A program made the position numbers and the translations under genes. A stretch of DNA of 64,000 nt from assembly GCF_025150085.1 (NCBI RefSeq), contig NZ_CP102280.1:1065001-1129000 (forward strand), written 5' to 3'. Under the pieces are notes generated by a model that saw only the letters and a program-made list of their open reading frames with translations, did no database searches and was not told where the DNA came from. Source of the stretch: Dorea longicatena (lineage in GTDB: Bacteria; Bacillota; Clostridia; Lachnospirales; Lachnospiraceae). Positions within the stretch are counted from its first letter, which is position 1, and each line of letters opens with the position of its first letter. Below are positions 9,229 through 18,507 of the stretch, piece by piece.

Positions 9229-9231
9229 GTT

Positions 9232-10956
9232 ATGAAAAATAAAACGTTTCATAAAAAGAAAATTCTGGTTGTTTTTCTGGCGGCGTTTATCCTGATTCTG
9301 TATCTGATCGGAAGACTGGTATATCTGATGGTATTTGATGCAGAGTACTATCAGCAGAAAGCAGAAGATCTGCATGAAAGGGAACGGGATATTAAGGCAG
9401 CAAGAGGTGAGATCATTGACAGAAATGGAACCGTACTTGCAACCAATCGGACGGTATGTACGATTTCTGTGATCCACAGCCAGATTGAAAATCCTGAAAA
9501 AGTAATCGAAAAATTGTCAGAGTTTCTGGAAATGGATGCAGACCAGGTTAGAAAAAAAGTAGAAAAGATTTCATCGATAGAAAGGATCCGGTCCAATGTA
9601 GATAAAAGAACAGGAGACAAAATCAGAAATCTTGGCCTGGCCGGTGTGAAGGTAGACGAGGACTTTAAACGTTATTATCCGTATAATGAGCTGGCATCTA
9701 AGGTGCTGGGATTTACAGGAGGGGATAATCAGGGAATTGTAGGACTGGAAGTAAAATATGAAAAGTACCTGAAGGGGATAAACGGAAAGATTCTGACAAC
9801 AACGGATGCCAGGGGGATTGAACTGGATGGTGTGGCAGAGGACAGACTGGAACCGGAAGCAGGAAATACGTTGAGGATCAGCCTGGATTATACGATGCAG
9901 AAGTATGCACTACAGATGGCTGAAAAAGTGAGAACGGAGAAGCAGGCTGACAAAGTGGGAATTATACTTATGAATCCACAGAACGGAGAAATCTATGCAA
10001 TGGTGAACGTTCCGGAATTTGATCTGAATCAGCCGTTTATGCTGAATAATGAAGAGACAGGTGAAAACCTGACGGATGAACAGAGACAGGATGCATTAAA
10101 TCAGATGTGGAGAAATGGCTGTATTAATGATACCTATGAACCGGGAAGTACATTTAAAATTATTACGGCATCGGCAGGACTGGAAGAAGGAGCAGTGCAT
10201 CTTACAGATCAGTTTAGCTGTCCGGGGTATAAAGTTGTGGAAGACAGGCGGATCCGCTGCCATAAAGTTGGGGGACATGGGGCGGAAAATTTTGTACAGG
10301 GGATACAAAATTCATGTAATCCGGTATTTATTGAAGTAGGATTAAAGATAGGAGTGGATCGTTTTTTTGATTATTTCAGACAGTTTGGGCTGATGGATCT
10401 GACCGGGGTAGATATACCTGGAGAAGCAGGAACGATTATGCATAAAAAAGAAAATGTAGGGCAGGTTGAACTTGCGACGATCAGTTTCGGACAGTCATTT
10501 CAGATTACACCGATCCAGCTTGCAACGACGGTGAGTGCACTGGTTAATGGAGGAAGAAGGGTGACTCCGCATTTTGGAATGGAAGTATTGAGTGCGGAAG
10601 GAAAAAAAGTGAAAACATTTCGATATAATGCAAAAAAGCATATTGTGTCTGAAAAAACATCACAGACAATGCGGGAACTTCTGGAGAGTGTAGTGGCAGA
10701 AGGGTCCGGAAAGAATGCATATGTAGAAGGATACAGGATCGGGGGAAAGACGGCAACTTCCCAGACACTTCCGAGAAGTGCCAACAAATATATATCATCT
10801 TTTGTAGGATTTGCACCGGCAGATGATCCGCAGATCCTTGGAATGTGTGTAATATATAATCCACAGGGAGTCTATTACGGAGGAACCATTGCGGCACCGG
10901 TGATCGGAAAAATTTTTGAAAATATATTGCCGTATCTTGGCATTGAAAAACAGTAG
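9232..10956 (+). CDS. Class B penicillin-binding protein in the SpoVD position, KTA variant
   Basis: This 574-residue protein has a signal anchor (about residues 10-30), pedestal domain (ARGEIIDRNGTVLAT) and transpeptidase domain. S306-TF-K309 and S361-C-N363 are intact, but the third motif reads K506-T-A508 instead of KTG/KSG. No PASTA domain is present. In B. subtilis the gene at this place, between pbpB and mraY, is spoVD, which pairs with SpoVE in spore-cortex synthesis; the call as SpoVD-like rests on this synteny. The start is taken at ATG 9232; an ATG at 9205 lies inside the hairpin stem. The gene is insulated by the hairpin at 9179 and by a separate mraY promoter inside its end, which suggests its own regulation. 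Confidence 0.85.
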   Translation: MKNKTFHKKKILVVFLAAFILILYLIGRLVYLMVFDAEYYQQKAEDLHERERDIKAARGEIIDRNGTVLATNRTVCTISVIHSQIENPEKVIEKLSEFLEMDADQVRKKVEKISSIERIRSNVDKRTGDKIRNLGLAGVKVDEDFKRYYPYNELASKVLGFTGGDNQGIVGLEVKYEKYLKGINGKILTTTDARGIELDGVAEDRLEPEAGNTLRISLDYTMQKYALQMAEKVRTEKQADKVGIILMNPQNGEIYAMVNVPEFDLNQPFMLNNEETGENLTDEQRQDALNQMWRNGCINDTYEPGSTFKIITASAGLEEGAVHLTDQFSCPGYKVVEDRRIRCHKVGGHGAENFVQGIQNSCNPVFIEVGLKIGVDRFFDYFRQFGLMDLTGVDIPGEAGTIMHKKENVGQVELATISFGQSFQITPIQLATTVSALVNGGRRVTPHFGMEVLSAEGKKVKTFRYNAKKHIVSEKTSQTMRELLESVVAEGSGKNAYVEGYRIGGKTATSQTLPRSANKYISSFVGFAPADDPQILGMCVIYNPQGVYYGGTIAAPVIGKIFENILPYLGIEKQ

Positions 10957-10971
10957 GAAATGCAGTATACT
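10943..10971 (+). promoter_or_regulatory. Sigma-A promoter of mraY-murD-SEDS
   Basis: TTGAAA (10943-10948), 17-bp spacer, TATACT (10966-10971). It begins inside the last codons of the upstream PBP gene and would supply the essential genes mraY and murD independently of that PBP. Confidence 0.8.
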
Positions 10972-11021
10972 AGGTAAAGTTAGAGATTAACTGAATAACA
11001 AAAGAATTAAAGAGGTGGATT

Positions 11022-11978
11022 ATGGATTATAAAGTGTTTATTCCAGTATTGATTTCATTTGTATTAAGTGTGATTCTTGGTCCTCTTGTAATACCAGTAC
11101 TTAGAAGACTGAAGATGGACCAGACGGAGAGAGAGGACGGTGTACAGTCTCATCTTAAGAAGACGGGAACTCCGACAATGGGAGGAGTAATGATCCTGCT
11201 GGCTGTTGTGATTACTTCAGTTATTTATATTGGTCGTTATCCAAAGATTATTCCGATTCTGTTTCTGACACTTGGTTTTGGACTGATCGGATTCCTGGAT
11301 GATTATCTGAAAGTTGTGATGAAACGTTCTGACGGCTTATATCCAAAGCAGAAGATGGCTCTTCAAATCGTAGTGACTGCGATCTTTGCATTTTATATGG
11401 TTAAATTTGCAGGAGTTTCGCTTACGATGCTGATTCCATTTACAGGTGGAAAATATCTGGATATCGGATGGGTTGCGATTCCATTGATGTTCTTTGTTGT
11501 AATTGGAACTGTTAACGGTGTAAACTTTACAGATGGTCTGGATGGTCTGGCATCAAGTGTTACCGTACTTGTAGCAACATTTTTCACGGTGGTTGCGATC
11601 GGTACCAAAAGTGGAATTGAGCCAATTACCTGTGCGGTTGTAGGAGCACTTCTTGGGTTCCTGCTGTTTAATGTATATCCGGCCAGTGTATTTATGGGAG
11701 ATACAGGTTCGCTGGCACTTGGAGGATTTGTTGCTTCAGCGGCATACATGCTTCAGATGCCAATCTTTATTATCATTGTTGGATTTATCTATCTGATAGA
11801 AGTATTATCGGTTATGATCCAGGTAACATATTTTAAAAAGACCGGCGGTAAGAGAATATTCAAAATGGCGCCGATACATCATCATTTTGAGCTGTGCGGA
11901 TGGTCAGAGACGAGAGTTGTTGCAGTATTTTCTATTATTACAGCAATCTTATGTCTGATCGCTCTGATGGCTATGTAG
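11022..11978 (+). CDS. mraY: Phospho-N-acetylmuramoyl-pentapeptide transferase MraY
   Basis: A 318-residue integral membrane enzyme with about ten membrane segments. It transfers phospho-MurNAc-pentapeptide from UDP to undecaprenyl phosphate, giving lipid I. The family motifs are present: KKTGTPTMGG near residue 45, the Asp-rich GFLDDYLKV (about 95), NGVNFTDGLDGLA (about 168), MGDTGSLALGG and the histidine motif APIHHHFELCGWSE near the C-terminus. AAAGAGGTGG precedes the ATG. It is 9 nt from murD, with which it must be cotranscribed. murE and murF, which flank mraY in B. subtilis or E. coli, are absent here. Confidence 0.98.
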   Translation: MDYKVFIPVLISFVLSVILGPLVIPVLRRLKMDQTEREDGVQSHLKKTGTPTMGGVMILLAVVITSVIYIGRYPKIIPILFLTLGFGLIGFLDDYLKVVMKRSDGLYPKQKMALQIVVTAIFAFYMVKFAGVSLTMLIPFTGGKYLDIGWVAIPLMFFVVIGTVNGVNFTDGLDGLASSVTVLVATFFTVVAIGTKSGIEPITCAVVGALLGFLLFNVYPASVFMGDTGSLALGGFVASAAYMLQMPIFIIIVGFIYLIEVLSVMIQVTYFKKTGGKRIFKMAPIHHHFELCGWSETRVVAVFSIITAILCLIALMAM

Positions 11979-11987
11979 GAGGATATC

Positions 11988-13343
11988 ATGGAAGTAAAAG
12001 GTAAGAAAGTACTTGTGTTTGGTCTTGGAATCAGTGGAATCGGAGCAGGACAGATTCTTGAAAGACATGGTGCAGAAGTAATAATGTACGATGGAAACCA
12101 GAAACTGACAGAGGAAAAGATAAAAAAACAACTTGGAGAAGACAGCAGTGCCAAGATCGTGATCGGAGATTTCCCGGAAGAAGTTCTGGAAAATCTTGAT
12201 ATGACAGTATTAAGTCCGGGTGTGCCGACGGATCTTCCTGTGATTGAAAAAATGCGTGAGCAGGGAATTACGGTAATTGGAGAAGTCGAGCTTGCATATC
12301 AGTTCGGTAAAGGTGATGTCCTTGCAATTACCGGTACAAATGGTAAAACAACCACAACGACACTTCTGGGAGAGATTATGAAGAACTATCAGGAAGATGT
12401 CTTTGTTGTGGGAAATATTGGAACACCATATACAACAGCAGTTGAGAAGATGACAGACAATACAATCACAGTTGCCGAGATGAGCAGTTTCCAGCTGGAG
12501 AGCATTGTGGATTTCAGACCGAGAGTAAGTGCAATCCTGAATTTCACACCGGATCATCTGAATCGCCATCATACGATGGAAGCATATGTCAATGCAAAGA
12601 AAAATATTGCAAAGAATCAGACAGAAGATGATTATTGCATTTTAAATTATGAGGACAGGCTTACAAGAGAATTTGGAGAAGAAATCAAAGCAAATGTTCT
12701 ATATTTCAGCAGTCAGCGTAAACTAGAAGAGGGAATCTATCTCGAGGAAGGCAATATTATTTACAATTATGGCGGAGTAAAAGAAACAATCTGTCATGTG
12801 GATGAATTGCAGATCCTGGGAACGCATAATCATGAGAATGTTATGGCAGCATGTGCAATGGCAGCAGTTTATGGAGTGCCGGTAGATGTGATACGTGAAA
12901 GCGTCAAGGCATTTAAAGGAGTAGAGCATCGTATTGAATATGTAACAGAGAAAAAAGGTGTTACATATTACAATGATTCAAAGGGAACAAATCCGGATGC
13001 GGCGATCAAGGGAATTCAGGCAATGAAGCGCCCGACAGTATTGATCGGTGGAGGATATGATAAAGGATCTGAGTATACAGAATGGATTAACAGTTTTGAC
13101 GGTAAAGTAAAAAAACTGATCCTTCTTGGGGATACAAAAGAGAAGATAGCAGCAGATGCAGAAAAATGTGGATTTAAAGACTATATGTTTGTAGATTCAT
13201 TTGAGGAAGCAGTTCTTACTGCAGCAAAAATTGCAGAGTCAGGAGAGGCAGTTCTGCTTTCACCTGCATGTGCAAGCTGGGATATGTTCCCGAGTTATGA
13301 AGTACGTGGAGAGAAGTTCAAAGAAATTGTAAATTCCTTATAA
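11988..13343 (+). CDS. murD: UDP-N-acetylmuramoyl-L-alanine--D-glutamate ligase MurD
   Basis: This cytoplasmic Mur ligase of 451 residues adds D-glutamate to UDP-MurNAc-L-Ala. It shows an N-terminal Rossmann UDP-binding domain (VLVFGLGISGIGAGQ), the ATP-binding ITGTNGKTTTT (residues 115-125), NFTPDHLNRHHTMEAYVNAKK, and the C-terminal domain with YYNDSKGTNPDAA and LLSPACASWDMFPSYEVRGE-type end. GAGGATATC precedes the ATG. Its stop codon TAA overlaps the ribosome site of the following SEDS gene, indicating tight coupling. Confidence 0.98.
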   Translation: MEVKGKKVLVFGLGISGIGAGQILERHGAEVIMYDGNQKLTEEKIKKQLGEDSSAKIVIGDFPEEVLENLDMTVLSPGVPTDLPVIEKMREQGITVIGEVELAYQFGKGDVLAITGTNGKTTTTTLLGEIMKNYQEDVFVVGNIGTPYTTAVEKMTDNTITVAEMSSFQLESIVDFRPRVSAILNFTPDHLNRHHTMEAYVNAKKNIAKNQTEDDYCILNYEDRLTREFGEEIKANVLYFSSQRKLEEGIYLEEGNIIYNYGGVKETICHVDELQILGTHNHENVMAACAMAAVYGVPVDVIRESVKAFKGVEHRIEYVTEKKGVTYYNDSKGTNPDAAIKGIQAMKRPTVLIGGGYDKGSEYTEWINSFDGKVKKLILLGDTKEKIAADAEKCGFKDYMFVDSFEEAVLTAAKIAESGEAVLLSPACASWDMFPSYEVRGEKFKEIVNSL

Positions 13344-13355
13344 GGAGTGGATGGC

Positions 13356-14438
13356 TTGGAACGATCGAAACAAAGAGCGTATGATTATGCTCTGGTCATC
13401 GTACTGGGGATTATTATTGTAACAGGGCTTGTGATTCTTTACAGCACAAGTGCATATAATGGGAAACTCAAATTTCAGGATTCGTTTTACTATCTGAAAA
13501 AACAGATATTTGCAACGCTTCTTGGAATAGCAGGTATGTGGATCATCGCCAGAGTGGATTATCATGTCTGGAAAAAATGGTCAGTACCGGGGTATCTGGT
13601 ATCTGTTCTGCTGGGTATTGCGGTTCTTCTGATTGGTGATGAATATAACGGATCCAAAAGATGGTTATCTTTGGGTCCGTTTTCTTTTCAACCGTCGGAA
13701 TTTGCAAAAGTTGCGGTTATATTGTTTTTGACGTACGTGATTATGCGAAATGTAAAAAGCATGGGGAAATTTACAACGGTCTGTAAAATAGTTGTAAGTG
13801 TTCTGCCGGTTGTAGGACTGGTAGGGGCAAGTAATCTAAGTACAGCAATCATTATTCTTGGAATAGCCGTAGTATTGGTATTTGTTGCAAGCCCAAAATA
13901 TGGTCAGTTTGCATGGATGATATTTCTTGGCTGTGCATTTATGGGAATATTTCTTGCAATGGAAAGTTATCGTCTGGAACGTCTGCAGATATGGCGGCAT
14001 CCGGAAAATTATGAAAAGGGTTATCAGACATTGCAAGGTCTGTATGCAATTGGTTCGGGAGGATTGTTTGGAAAAGGATTTGGAAGCAGTATTCAGAAAT
14101 TGGGATTTGTGCCGGAAGCCCAGAATGATATGATTTTTTCTATCATATGTGAGGAATTAGGTCTGGTAGGTGCATCTTTTGTATTATTATTATTTTTAAT
14201 CTTAATCTGGCGTTTTTTTGTGATAGCTTCACATGCACCGGATCTGGAGGGTGCATTGATTGCATCCGGGGCAATGGCACATATGATGATACAGGTAATC
14301 CTGAACATTGCGGTGGTGACGAATACGATCCCGAATACAGGAATAACACTTCCGTTTATCAGTTATGGAGGAACTTCGGTTATGTTCCTGCTTTTTGAAA
14401 TGGGGCTTGTGCTGAATGTGTCATCTTTGGTAAAATAA
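13356..14438 (+). CDS. SEDS-family glycosyltransferase FtsW/SpoVE
   Basis: A polytopic membrane protein of 360 residues with the SEDS motifs YSTSAYN, NGSKRWL, FQPSEFAKVAVIL and GITLPFISYGGTS. It occupies the place of spoVE (downstream of murD) in the B. subtilis dcw cluster, so it may serve division, spore cortex, or both; the window has another SEDS gene at 2564. The start is the TTG at 13356: AAGGAG (13342-13347) lies 8 nt ahead of it, whereas the in-frame GTG at 13347 lies inside that ribosome site. murG and murB, which follow in B. subtilis, are missing here; ftsQ comes next. Confidence 0.92.
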   Translation: MERSKQRAYDYALVIVLGIIIVTGLVILYSTSAYNGKLKFQDSFYYLKKQIFATLLGIAGMWIIARVDYHVWKKWSVPGYLVSVLLGIAVLLIGDEYNGSKRWLSLGPFSFQPSEFAKVAVILFLTYVIMRNVKSMGKFTTVCKIVVSVLPVVGLVGASNLSTAIIILGIAVVLVFVASPKYGQFAWMIFLGCAFMGIFLAMESYRLERLQIWRHPENYEKGYQTLQGLYAIGSGGLFGKGFGSSIQKLGFVPEAQNDMIFSIICEELGLVGASFVLLLFLILIWRFFVIASHAPDLEGALIASGAMAHMMIQVILNIAVVTNTIPNTGITLPFISYGGTSVMFLLFEMGLVLNVSSLVK

Positions 14439-14485
14439 TATACATGTGGATGAGACACAAGAATGAAAGGAAGTATGAATGATAT

Positions 14486-15262
14486 ATGGGAAACCAGAAT
14501 CAGAAAAGAGAAGGTACAAAAAAGAAAAGAAAAGATAAAAAGAAAAAACATCATGCATATGCCTTGATTGTTTTGATATTGGCGGCTGCCATTATAATCC
14601 TTGGAACTGTTTTGCTATTCTATATTCAGGAAGTGGAAGTAAGCGGTAATGAATACTGTGACAGTCAGGAAATAGTTGAATGTGTACAGAATGATAAACT
14701 GTCGAAGAATTCCCTGTATGTACTGGCAAAGTATTCGTTGGGCCAAGGAAAGAAGCCGGAGTGCCTGGATACATTGAAAGTCAGTATGAAAAATCCATGG
14801 ACACTAAAAATTACCGTAAAAGAAAAGACAAGGGTAGGCTGTGTGAAATCGGGAAAAAAATACAGTTATTTTGATCAAACTGAGCTTGTAGTAAATGAAA
14901 CTGAAGTGAAAGACAGAAAGATACCGGTTGTCAGTGGATTAAAAATAAAGAAAAATAAACTGTACAGCCAGATTAAAACGACAAATCAGACGAAATTTTC
15001 CGAAATAGTAGAAGCATGTGGGGAAAGCCAGAGGTATGGAATATACCCGGAAAAGATATATGTAAAGGATCAGCAGATCTATATGGATTTTGGAAACGTA
15101 AGAGCATGCCTTGGAAATCAAGTATCCGCAGAACAGATCGCTCAGATCAGACCAATCTTAAAAAAGCTGGGAGATAAAACGGGAATTTTGCATTTGGAGT
15201 CGTATTCTGAGAATAACACTACGATTACATTTGAAATGGAAGATATTTCACAAGAAAATTAA
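14486..15262 (+). CDS. divIB: Cell division protein FtsQ/DivIB
   Basis: This 258-residue bitopic protein has a highly basic cytoplasmic tail (1-23), one membrane segment (about 24-46) and an extracellular part that starts with the POTRA sequence VEVSGNEYCDSQEIVE. The later IYVKDQQIYMDFGNVRACLG stretch matches the DivIB beta domain. DivIB forms the FtsQ-FtsL-DivIC complex that regulates septal synthesis. Conservation is low, but topology and place between the SEDS gene and ftsZ support the call. The spacing from GAAAGGAAG to ATG 14486 is a little long (about 13 nt). ftsA, which in many Firmicutes stands between divIB and ftsZ, is not present. Confidence 0.88.
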   Translation: MGNQNQKREGTKKKRKDKKKKHHAYALIVLILAAAIIILGTVLLFYIQEVEVSGNEYCDSQEIVECVQNDKLSKNSLYVLAKYSLGQGKKPECLDTLKVSMKNPWTLKITVKEKTRVGCVKSGKKYSYFDQTELVVNETEVKDRKIPVVSGLKIKKNKLYSQIKTTNQTKFSEIVEACGESQRYGIYPEKIYVKDQQIYMDFGNVRACLGNQVSAEQIAQIRPILKKLGDKTGILHLESYSENNTTITFEMEDISQEN

Positions 15263-15281
15263 GAAAATTAGAGAAATTCTA

Positions 15282-15310
15282 TTGATATTTTATACGAAAG
15301 TCTATATTAT
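15282..15310 (+). promoter_or_regulatory. Sigma-A promoter of ftsZ
   Basis: TTGATA (15282-15287), 17-bp spacer, TATTAT (15305-15310). It lies about 90 nt upstream of the ftsZ start, giving a leader of roughly 80 nt, and would let ftsZ be expressed apart from the upstream cluster. Confidence 0.75.
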
Positions 15311-15399
15311 ATACTATATATAGCAAACTGAGTTCATCTCACTTGCTCTATCAATGGGATGTATAATATATAATAAGGATAACAAAGGAGGAGAAACCC

Positions 15400-16683
15400 T
15401 TGCTAGAAATTAAAACAAACGAATCAGAAGCAGCGGCAAAGATTATTGTTGTTGGAGTAGGTGGAGGCGGTAATAACGCGGTAAACCGAATGATTGATGA
15501 GCAGATTGCCGGTGTTGAATTTATAGCGGTCAATACAGATAAACAGGCACTTCAGCTGTGTAAAGCTCCGACACTGATGCAGATCGGTGATAAGATTACC
15601 AAAGGTCTGGGAGCCGGTGCAAGACCGGAGATCGGTGAGAAAGCAGCAGAAGAAAGTGCAGAAGAAATATCAGCAGCACTGAAAGGTGCCGACATGGTAT
15701 TCGTAACATGCGGTATGGGCGGTGGTACCGGAACAGGTGCTACACCAGTGATTGCACGTATTGCAAAAGAACAGGGAGCATTAACCGTAGGTGTTGTAAC
15801 AAAACCGTTCCGTTTTGAGTCTAAGACACGTATGAACAATGCCCTTGCGGGAATTGAAAAATTAAAAGAAAGTGTGGATACACTGATCGTAATTCCAAAT
15901 GATAAACTGCTGGAGATTGTTGACAGACGCACAACAATGCCGGAAGCTTTAAAGAAAGCTGACGAAGTATTACAGCAGGGTATTCAGGGAATCACAGACC
16001 TGATTAATGTACCTTCACTGATCAACCTTGACTTCGCAGATGTACAGACTGTTATGACAGATAAAGGTATTGCCCATATCGGTATCGGTCAGGGACGCGG
16101 TGATGATAAGGCTCTGGAGGCTGTGAAACAGGCGGTTGCCAGTCCTCTTCTGGAGACAACGATTGCAGGAGCCTCACATGTTATCATCAATGTATCCGGA
16201 GATATCACACTTATGGATGCAGCTGATGCGGCAGAATATGTACAGGAACTTGCAGGAGAAGATGCAAATATCATCTTTGGTGCTATGTACGATGATTCCA
16301 GAGCAGATGAAGCAACAATCACTGTAATTGCTACAGGACTTCACAATGTTGGAGGAAGTGCTTCAAAGTTAAAATCAAGACTGGAGAATCAGGGCAGATC
16401 TTCGGCTATGCCACATGGTCAGCAGGGACATGCATCCGCATATGAAAGACCGACACGTCAGAATAATACGATGTATACGCAGCAGCAGACTGTACGTACA
16501 CAGCAGGCTGAACGTCCGGTTTCACCAAGACTTGATTTTGGAACAACAACACAGAGAGAAAATGCTGGAACAACTGCAAGAAGACCGATTGGTGGAACAA
16601 CTCCTACATTGGATACACCAAGAACACCGGCAAGTAAAGTGAAAGAGCAGTCAATCAAAATTCCAGATTTCTTTAAAAAATAA
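15400..16683 (+). CDS. ftsZ: Cell division protein FtsZ
   Basis: A 427-residue tubulin-like GTPase that forms the Z ring. The GTP-binding signature [13 protein letters not shown] is present around residue 108, as are [15 protein letters not shown] at the N-terminus, the T7 loop with [11 protein letters not shown], and the C-terminal peptide IKIPDFFKK that binds membrane partners. A variable linker of about 80 residues rich in Gln, Thr and Arg precedes that peptide. Translation starts with TTG at 15400, 6 nt after AAAGGAGGAG, an unusually strong ribosome site compensating the TTG. It is the last gene of the dcw region and is closed by a terminator. Confidence 0.98.
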   Translation: MLEIKTNESEAAAKIIVVGVGGGGNNAVNRMIDEQIAGVEFIAVNTDKQALQLCKAPTLMQIGDKITKGLGAGARPEIGEKAAEESAEEISAALKGADMVFVTCGMGGGTGTGATPVIARIAKEQGALTVGVVTKPFRFESKTRMNNALAGIEKLKESVDTLIVIPNDKLLEIVDRRTTMPEALKKADEVLQQGIQGITDLINVPSLINLDFADVQTVMTDKGIAHIGIGQGRGDDKALEAVKQAVASPLLETTIAGASHVIINVSGDITLMDAADAAEYVQELAGEDANIIFGAMYDDSRADEATITVIATGLHNVGGSASKLKSRLENQGRSSAMPHGQQGHASAYERPTRQNNTMYTQQQTVRTQQAERPVSPRLDFGTTTQRENAGTTARRPIGGTTPTLDTPRTPASKVKEQSIKIPDFFKK

Positions 16684-16721
16684 CAATCACATAAAGAGTT
16701 ATATTACTTAAAAAAGACAGA

Positions 16722-16769
16722 AGAACTGATGCACATGAATTTGAAGTGTGCACAGTTCTTTCTTTTTTT
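16722..16769 (+). terminator. Rho-independent terminator after ftsZ
   Basis: The stem AGAACTG-A-TGCACA pairs with TGTGCA-CAGTTCT (one bulged A) and is followed by TTCTTTTTTT. It ends the dcw/ftsZ transcript. Confidence 0.88.
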
Positions 16770-16808
16770 CTTCTTTTCTTTCTTAAATGTTCTTTTGTTT
16801 ACGAAAGC

Positions 16809-16873
16809 AGTCGAACGAAAACCGGCATATCATACATCATATGACAAAATCCTTTCTATAAAATCTATATAAT
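16809..16873 (+). promoter_or_regulatory. Candidate Spo0A-type promoter of spoIIGA-sigE
   Basis: TATAAT (16868-16873) has an ATGACA (16841-16846, 5 of 6 to TTGACA) at an over-long 21-bp spacing. The B. subtilis spoIIG promoter is known for an over-long spacer (22 bp) and dependence on Spo0A~P. AGTCGAA at 16809-16815 differs from the 0A box TGNCGAA by one base. The resemblance is suggestive, not proven. Confidence 0.45.
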
Positions 16874-16932
16874 GATACTTGTTTGAAACAACAAATCTAT
16901 TTCTGTGCACGGAAAGAGAAAGAAGGCCTGAT

Positions 16933-17763
16933 GTGTACTATGAATTATATGTAGATGTGTTCTTTTTGATGAACTTTACGATGGATACAATTCTTTTGGC
17001 TTTACTAAAGAAGGCATTGGCACGTCCGGTGAGATATGGCCGCATAATAGCGGGAGGCGTACTGGGAGCAGTATTGACCTGTGTTGTTGTGATATGGCCG
17101 TGTAAGACAACTTGGGCGAAATTTATAGTATTTCATGGCGTCATTAATGTATTGATGCTAAGAACCGGTCTGGGATTAAAATGGGGCCGGGAATTGTTCA
17201 GAGGATGGGTAATTTTATATATAGAGTCTTTTCTTTTAGGGGGAGTATTACAGTTTGCGGGACAGTATCTGCGGCAGGGAAGTGTATTCTTTGCATTGGC
17301 AGTCATCAGTTATTATGTGGTGTTGGGAATCTGGAAGATCATTTTATTGTTTTCGGAGAAAGGAAATCGTTACTGTGAAGTGGTGGTGTTTTTCGGAGAA
17401 CGAAATTGCAGACTGAGAGCCCTTATAGATACAGGAAATACATTGAAGGATACAGTGAGTAAAGATCCGGTCAGTGTTATGGATCAGGCATCTGTAAAGA
17501 GATTGACAGAAGGAAAGCAACCGGAACGATTCAGATATATTCCATATCATTCCATCGGGAAAAAAGAGGGAGTTATGCCTGCATTTCGCATGGATAAGAT
17601 ACAGATCATACGGGATGGATACAGGATAAATGTAGAACATCCATTAGTGGCGGTATGTGAAGAAGAATTAGGGTCAGAAAATTATCAGATGATCATAAAT
17701 CCAGATATATTGGCAGGAGGAAAGAAAAATGGTGATAAAAGTAGCAGTTCCACATCAGTTTAA
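16933..17763 (+). CDS. spoIIGA: Sigma-E processing peptidase SpoIIGA
   Basis: A 276-residue membrane aspartic protease that cleaves the pro-sequence of sigma-E in the mother cell after engulfment begins. About five membrane segments form the N-terminal half ([17 protein letters not shown] is the typical opening). The catalytic loop LIDTGNTL lies around D166 in the soluble C-terminal half; two such domains form a retropepsin-like dimer. The start is taken at GTG 16933 behind AGAAGG. An in-frame TTG at 16879 lies at the predicted transcript start and adds residues foreign to the family. The gene overlaps sigE by 35 nt. Confidence 0.93.
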   Translation: MYYELYVDVFFLMNFTMDTILLALLKKALARPVRYGRIIAGGVLGAVLTCVVVIWPCKTTWAKFIVFHGVINVLMLRTGLGLKWGRELFRGWVILYIESFLLGGVLQFAGQYLRQGSVFFALAVISYYVVLGIWKIILLFSEKGNRYCEVVVFFGERNCRLRALIDTGNTLKDTVSKDPVSVMDQASVKRLTEGKQPERFRYIPYHSIGKKEGVMPAFRMDKIQIIRDGYRINVEHPLVAVCEEELGSENYQMIINPDILAGGKKNGDKSSSSTSV

Positions 17764-18469
17764 ATTGAAAGTAATTCCGGATTTGAAGACACTCTTTTTT
17801 GTGGACAGAAAAGACATTCATTACATAGGCGGATCGGATATTCTGCCTGCACCTTTAGAGGCGGCGGCAGAAAAGAAAGCAATCAAAGACCTTGGGACAG
17901 AAAAAGATGAAAATGCAAGGAAAATACTGATTGAACATAATTTGCGCCTGGTGGTATATATAGCAAAGAAATTTGACAATACAGGAGTGGGGGTAGAGGA
18001 TCTGATATCCATAGGAACGATTGGTCTTATAAAAGCAATTAATACATTTAATCCTGATAAAAATATCAAACTTGCAACCTATGCATCCAGATGTATTGAA
18101 AATGAGATATTAATGTATTTGCGGAGAAATAATAAAACGAGAATGGAAGTATCGATAGATGAACCGCTGAATGTAGACTGGGATGGTAATGAGCTGTTGT
18201 TATCAGATATCCTGGGGACGGAAGAAGATGCGATTTATAAGGATTTAGAGAATGAAGCAGAAAAGAAGGTGCTCATCAGAGCTATTGGACGTCTGTCTGG
18301 AAGAGAGCAGATGATCATAAGAATGAGATTTGGACTTGGAACGGAGGATGGAGAAGAAAAGACTCAGAAAGAAGTAGCGGATATGCTGGGGATTTCCCAG
18401 TCCTATATATCCAGACTGGAGAAAAAGATTATGCAAAGATTGCGTCGGGAGATGGTGAAGTATTCATGA
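17729..18469 (+). CDS. sigE: RNA polymerase sigma-E factor (pro-sigma-E), mother cell
   Basis: This 246-residue sigma-70 family protein is synthesised as an inactive precursor. The first 30 residues or so are the pro-sequence, ending at the family processing region around [16 protein letters not shown] (cleavage expected near residue 31, by comparison with B. subtilis). Region 2 ([42 protein letters not shown]) and region 4 ([30 protein letters not shown]) are intact. It overlaps spoIIGA by 35 nt, with AGGAGG inside spoIIGA. Probable target promoters in this window are those of cotJ and the gene at 22548. Confidence 0.97.
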   Translation: MVIKVAVPHQFKLKVIPDLKTLFFVDRKDIHYIGGSDILPAPLEAAAEKKAIKDLGTEKDENARKILIEHNLRLVVYIAKKFDNTGVGVEDLISIGTIGLIKAINTFNPDKNIKLATYASRCIENEILMYLRRNNKTRMEVSIDEPLNVDWDGNELLLSDILGTEEDAIYKDLENEAEKKVLIRAIGRLSGREQMIIRMRFGLGTEDGEEKTQKEVADMLGISQSYISRLEKKIMQRLRREMVKYS

Positions 18470-18507
18470 AAATATGATACAATAAAAAGAAAAAAGGGGT
18501 TGGTCAT

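Noticed and set aside
9205..9231. ATG at 9205 as start of the second PBP
   Set aside because: It lies inside the right arm of the 19-bp hairpin and adds nine residues foreign to PBP N-termini; ATG 9232 is used.
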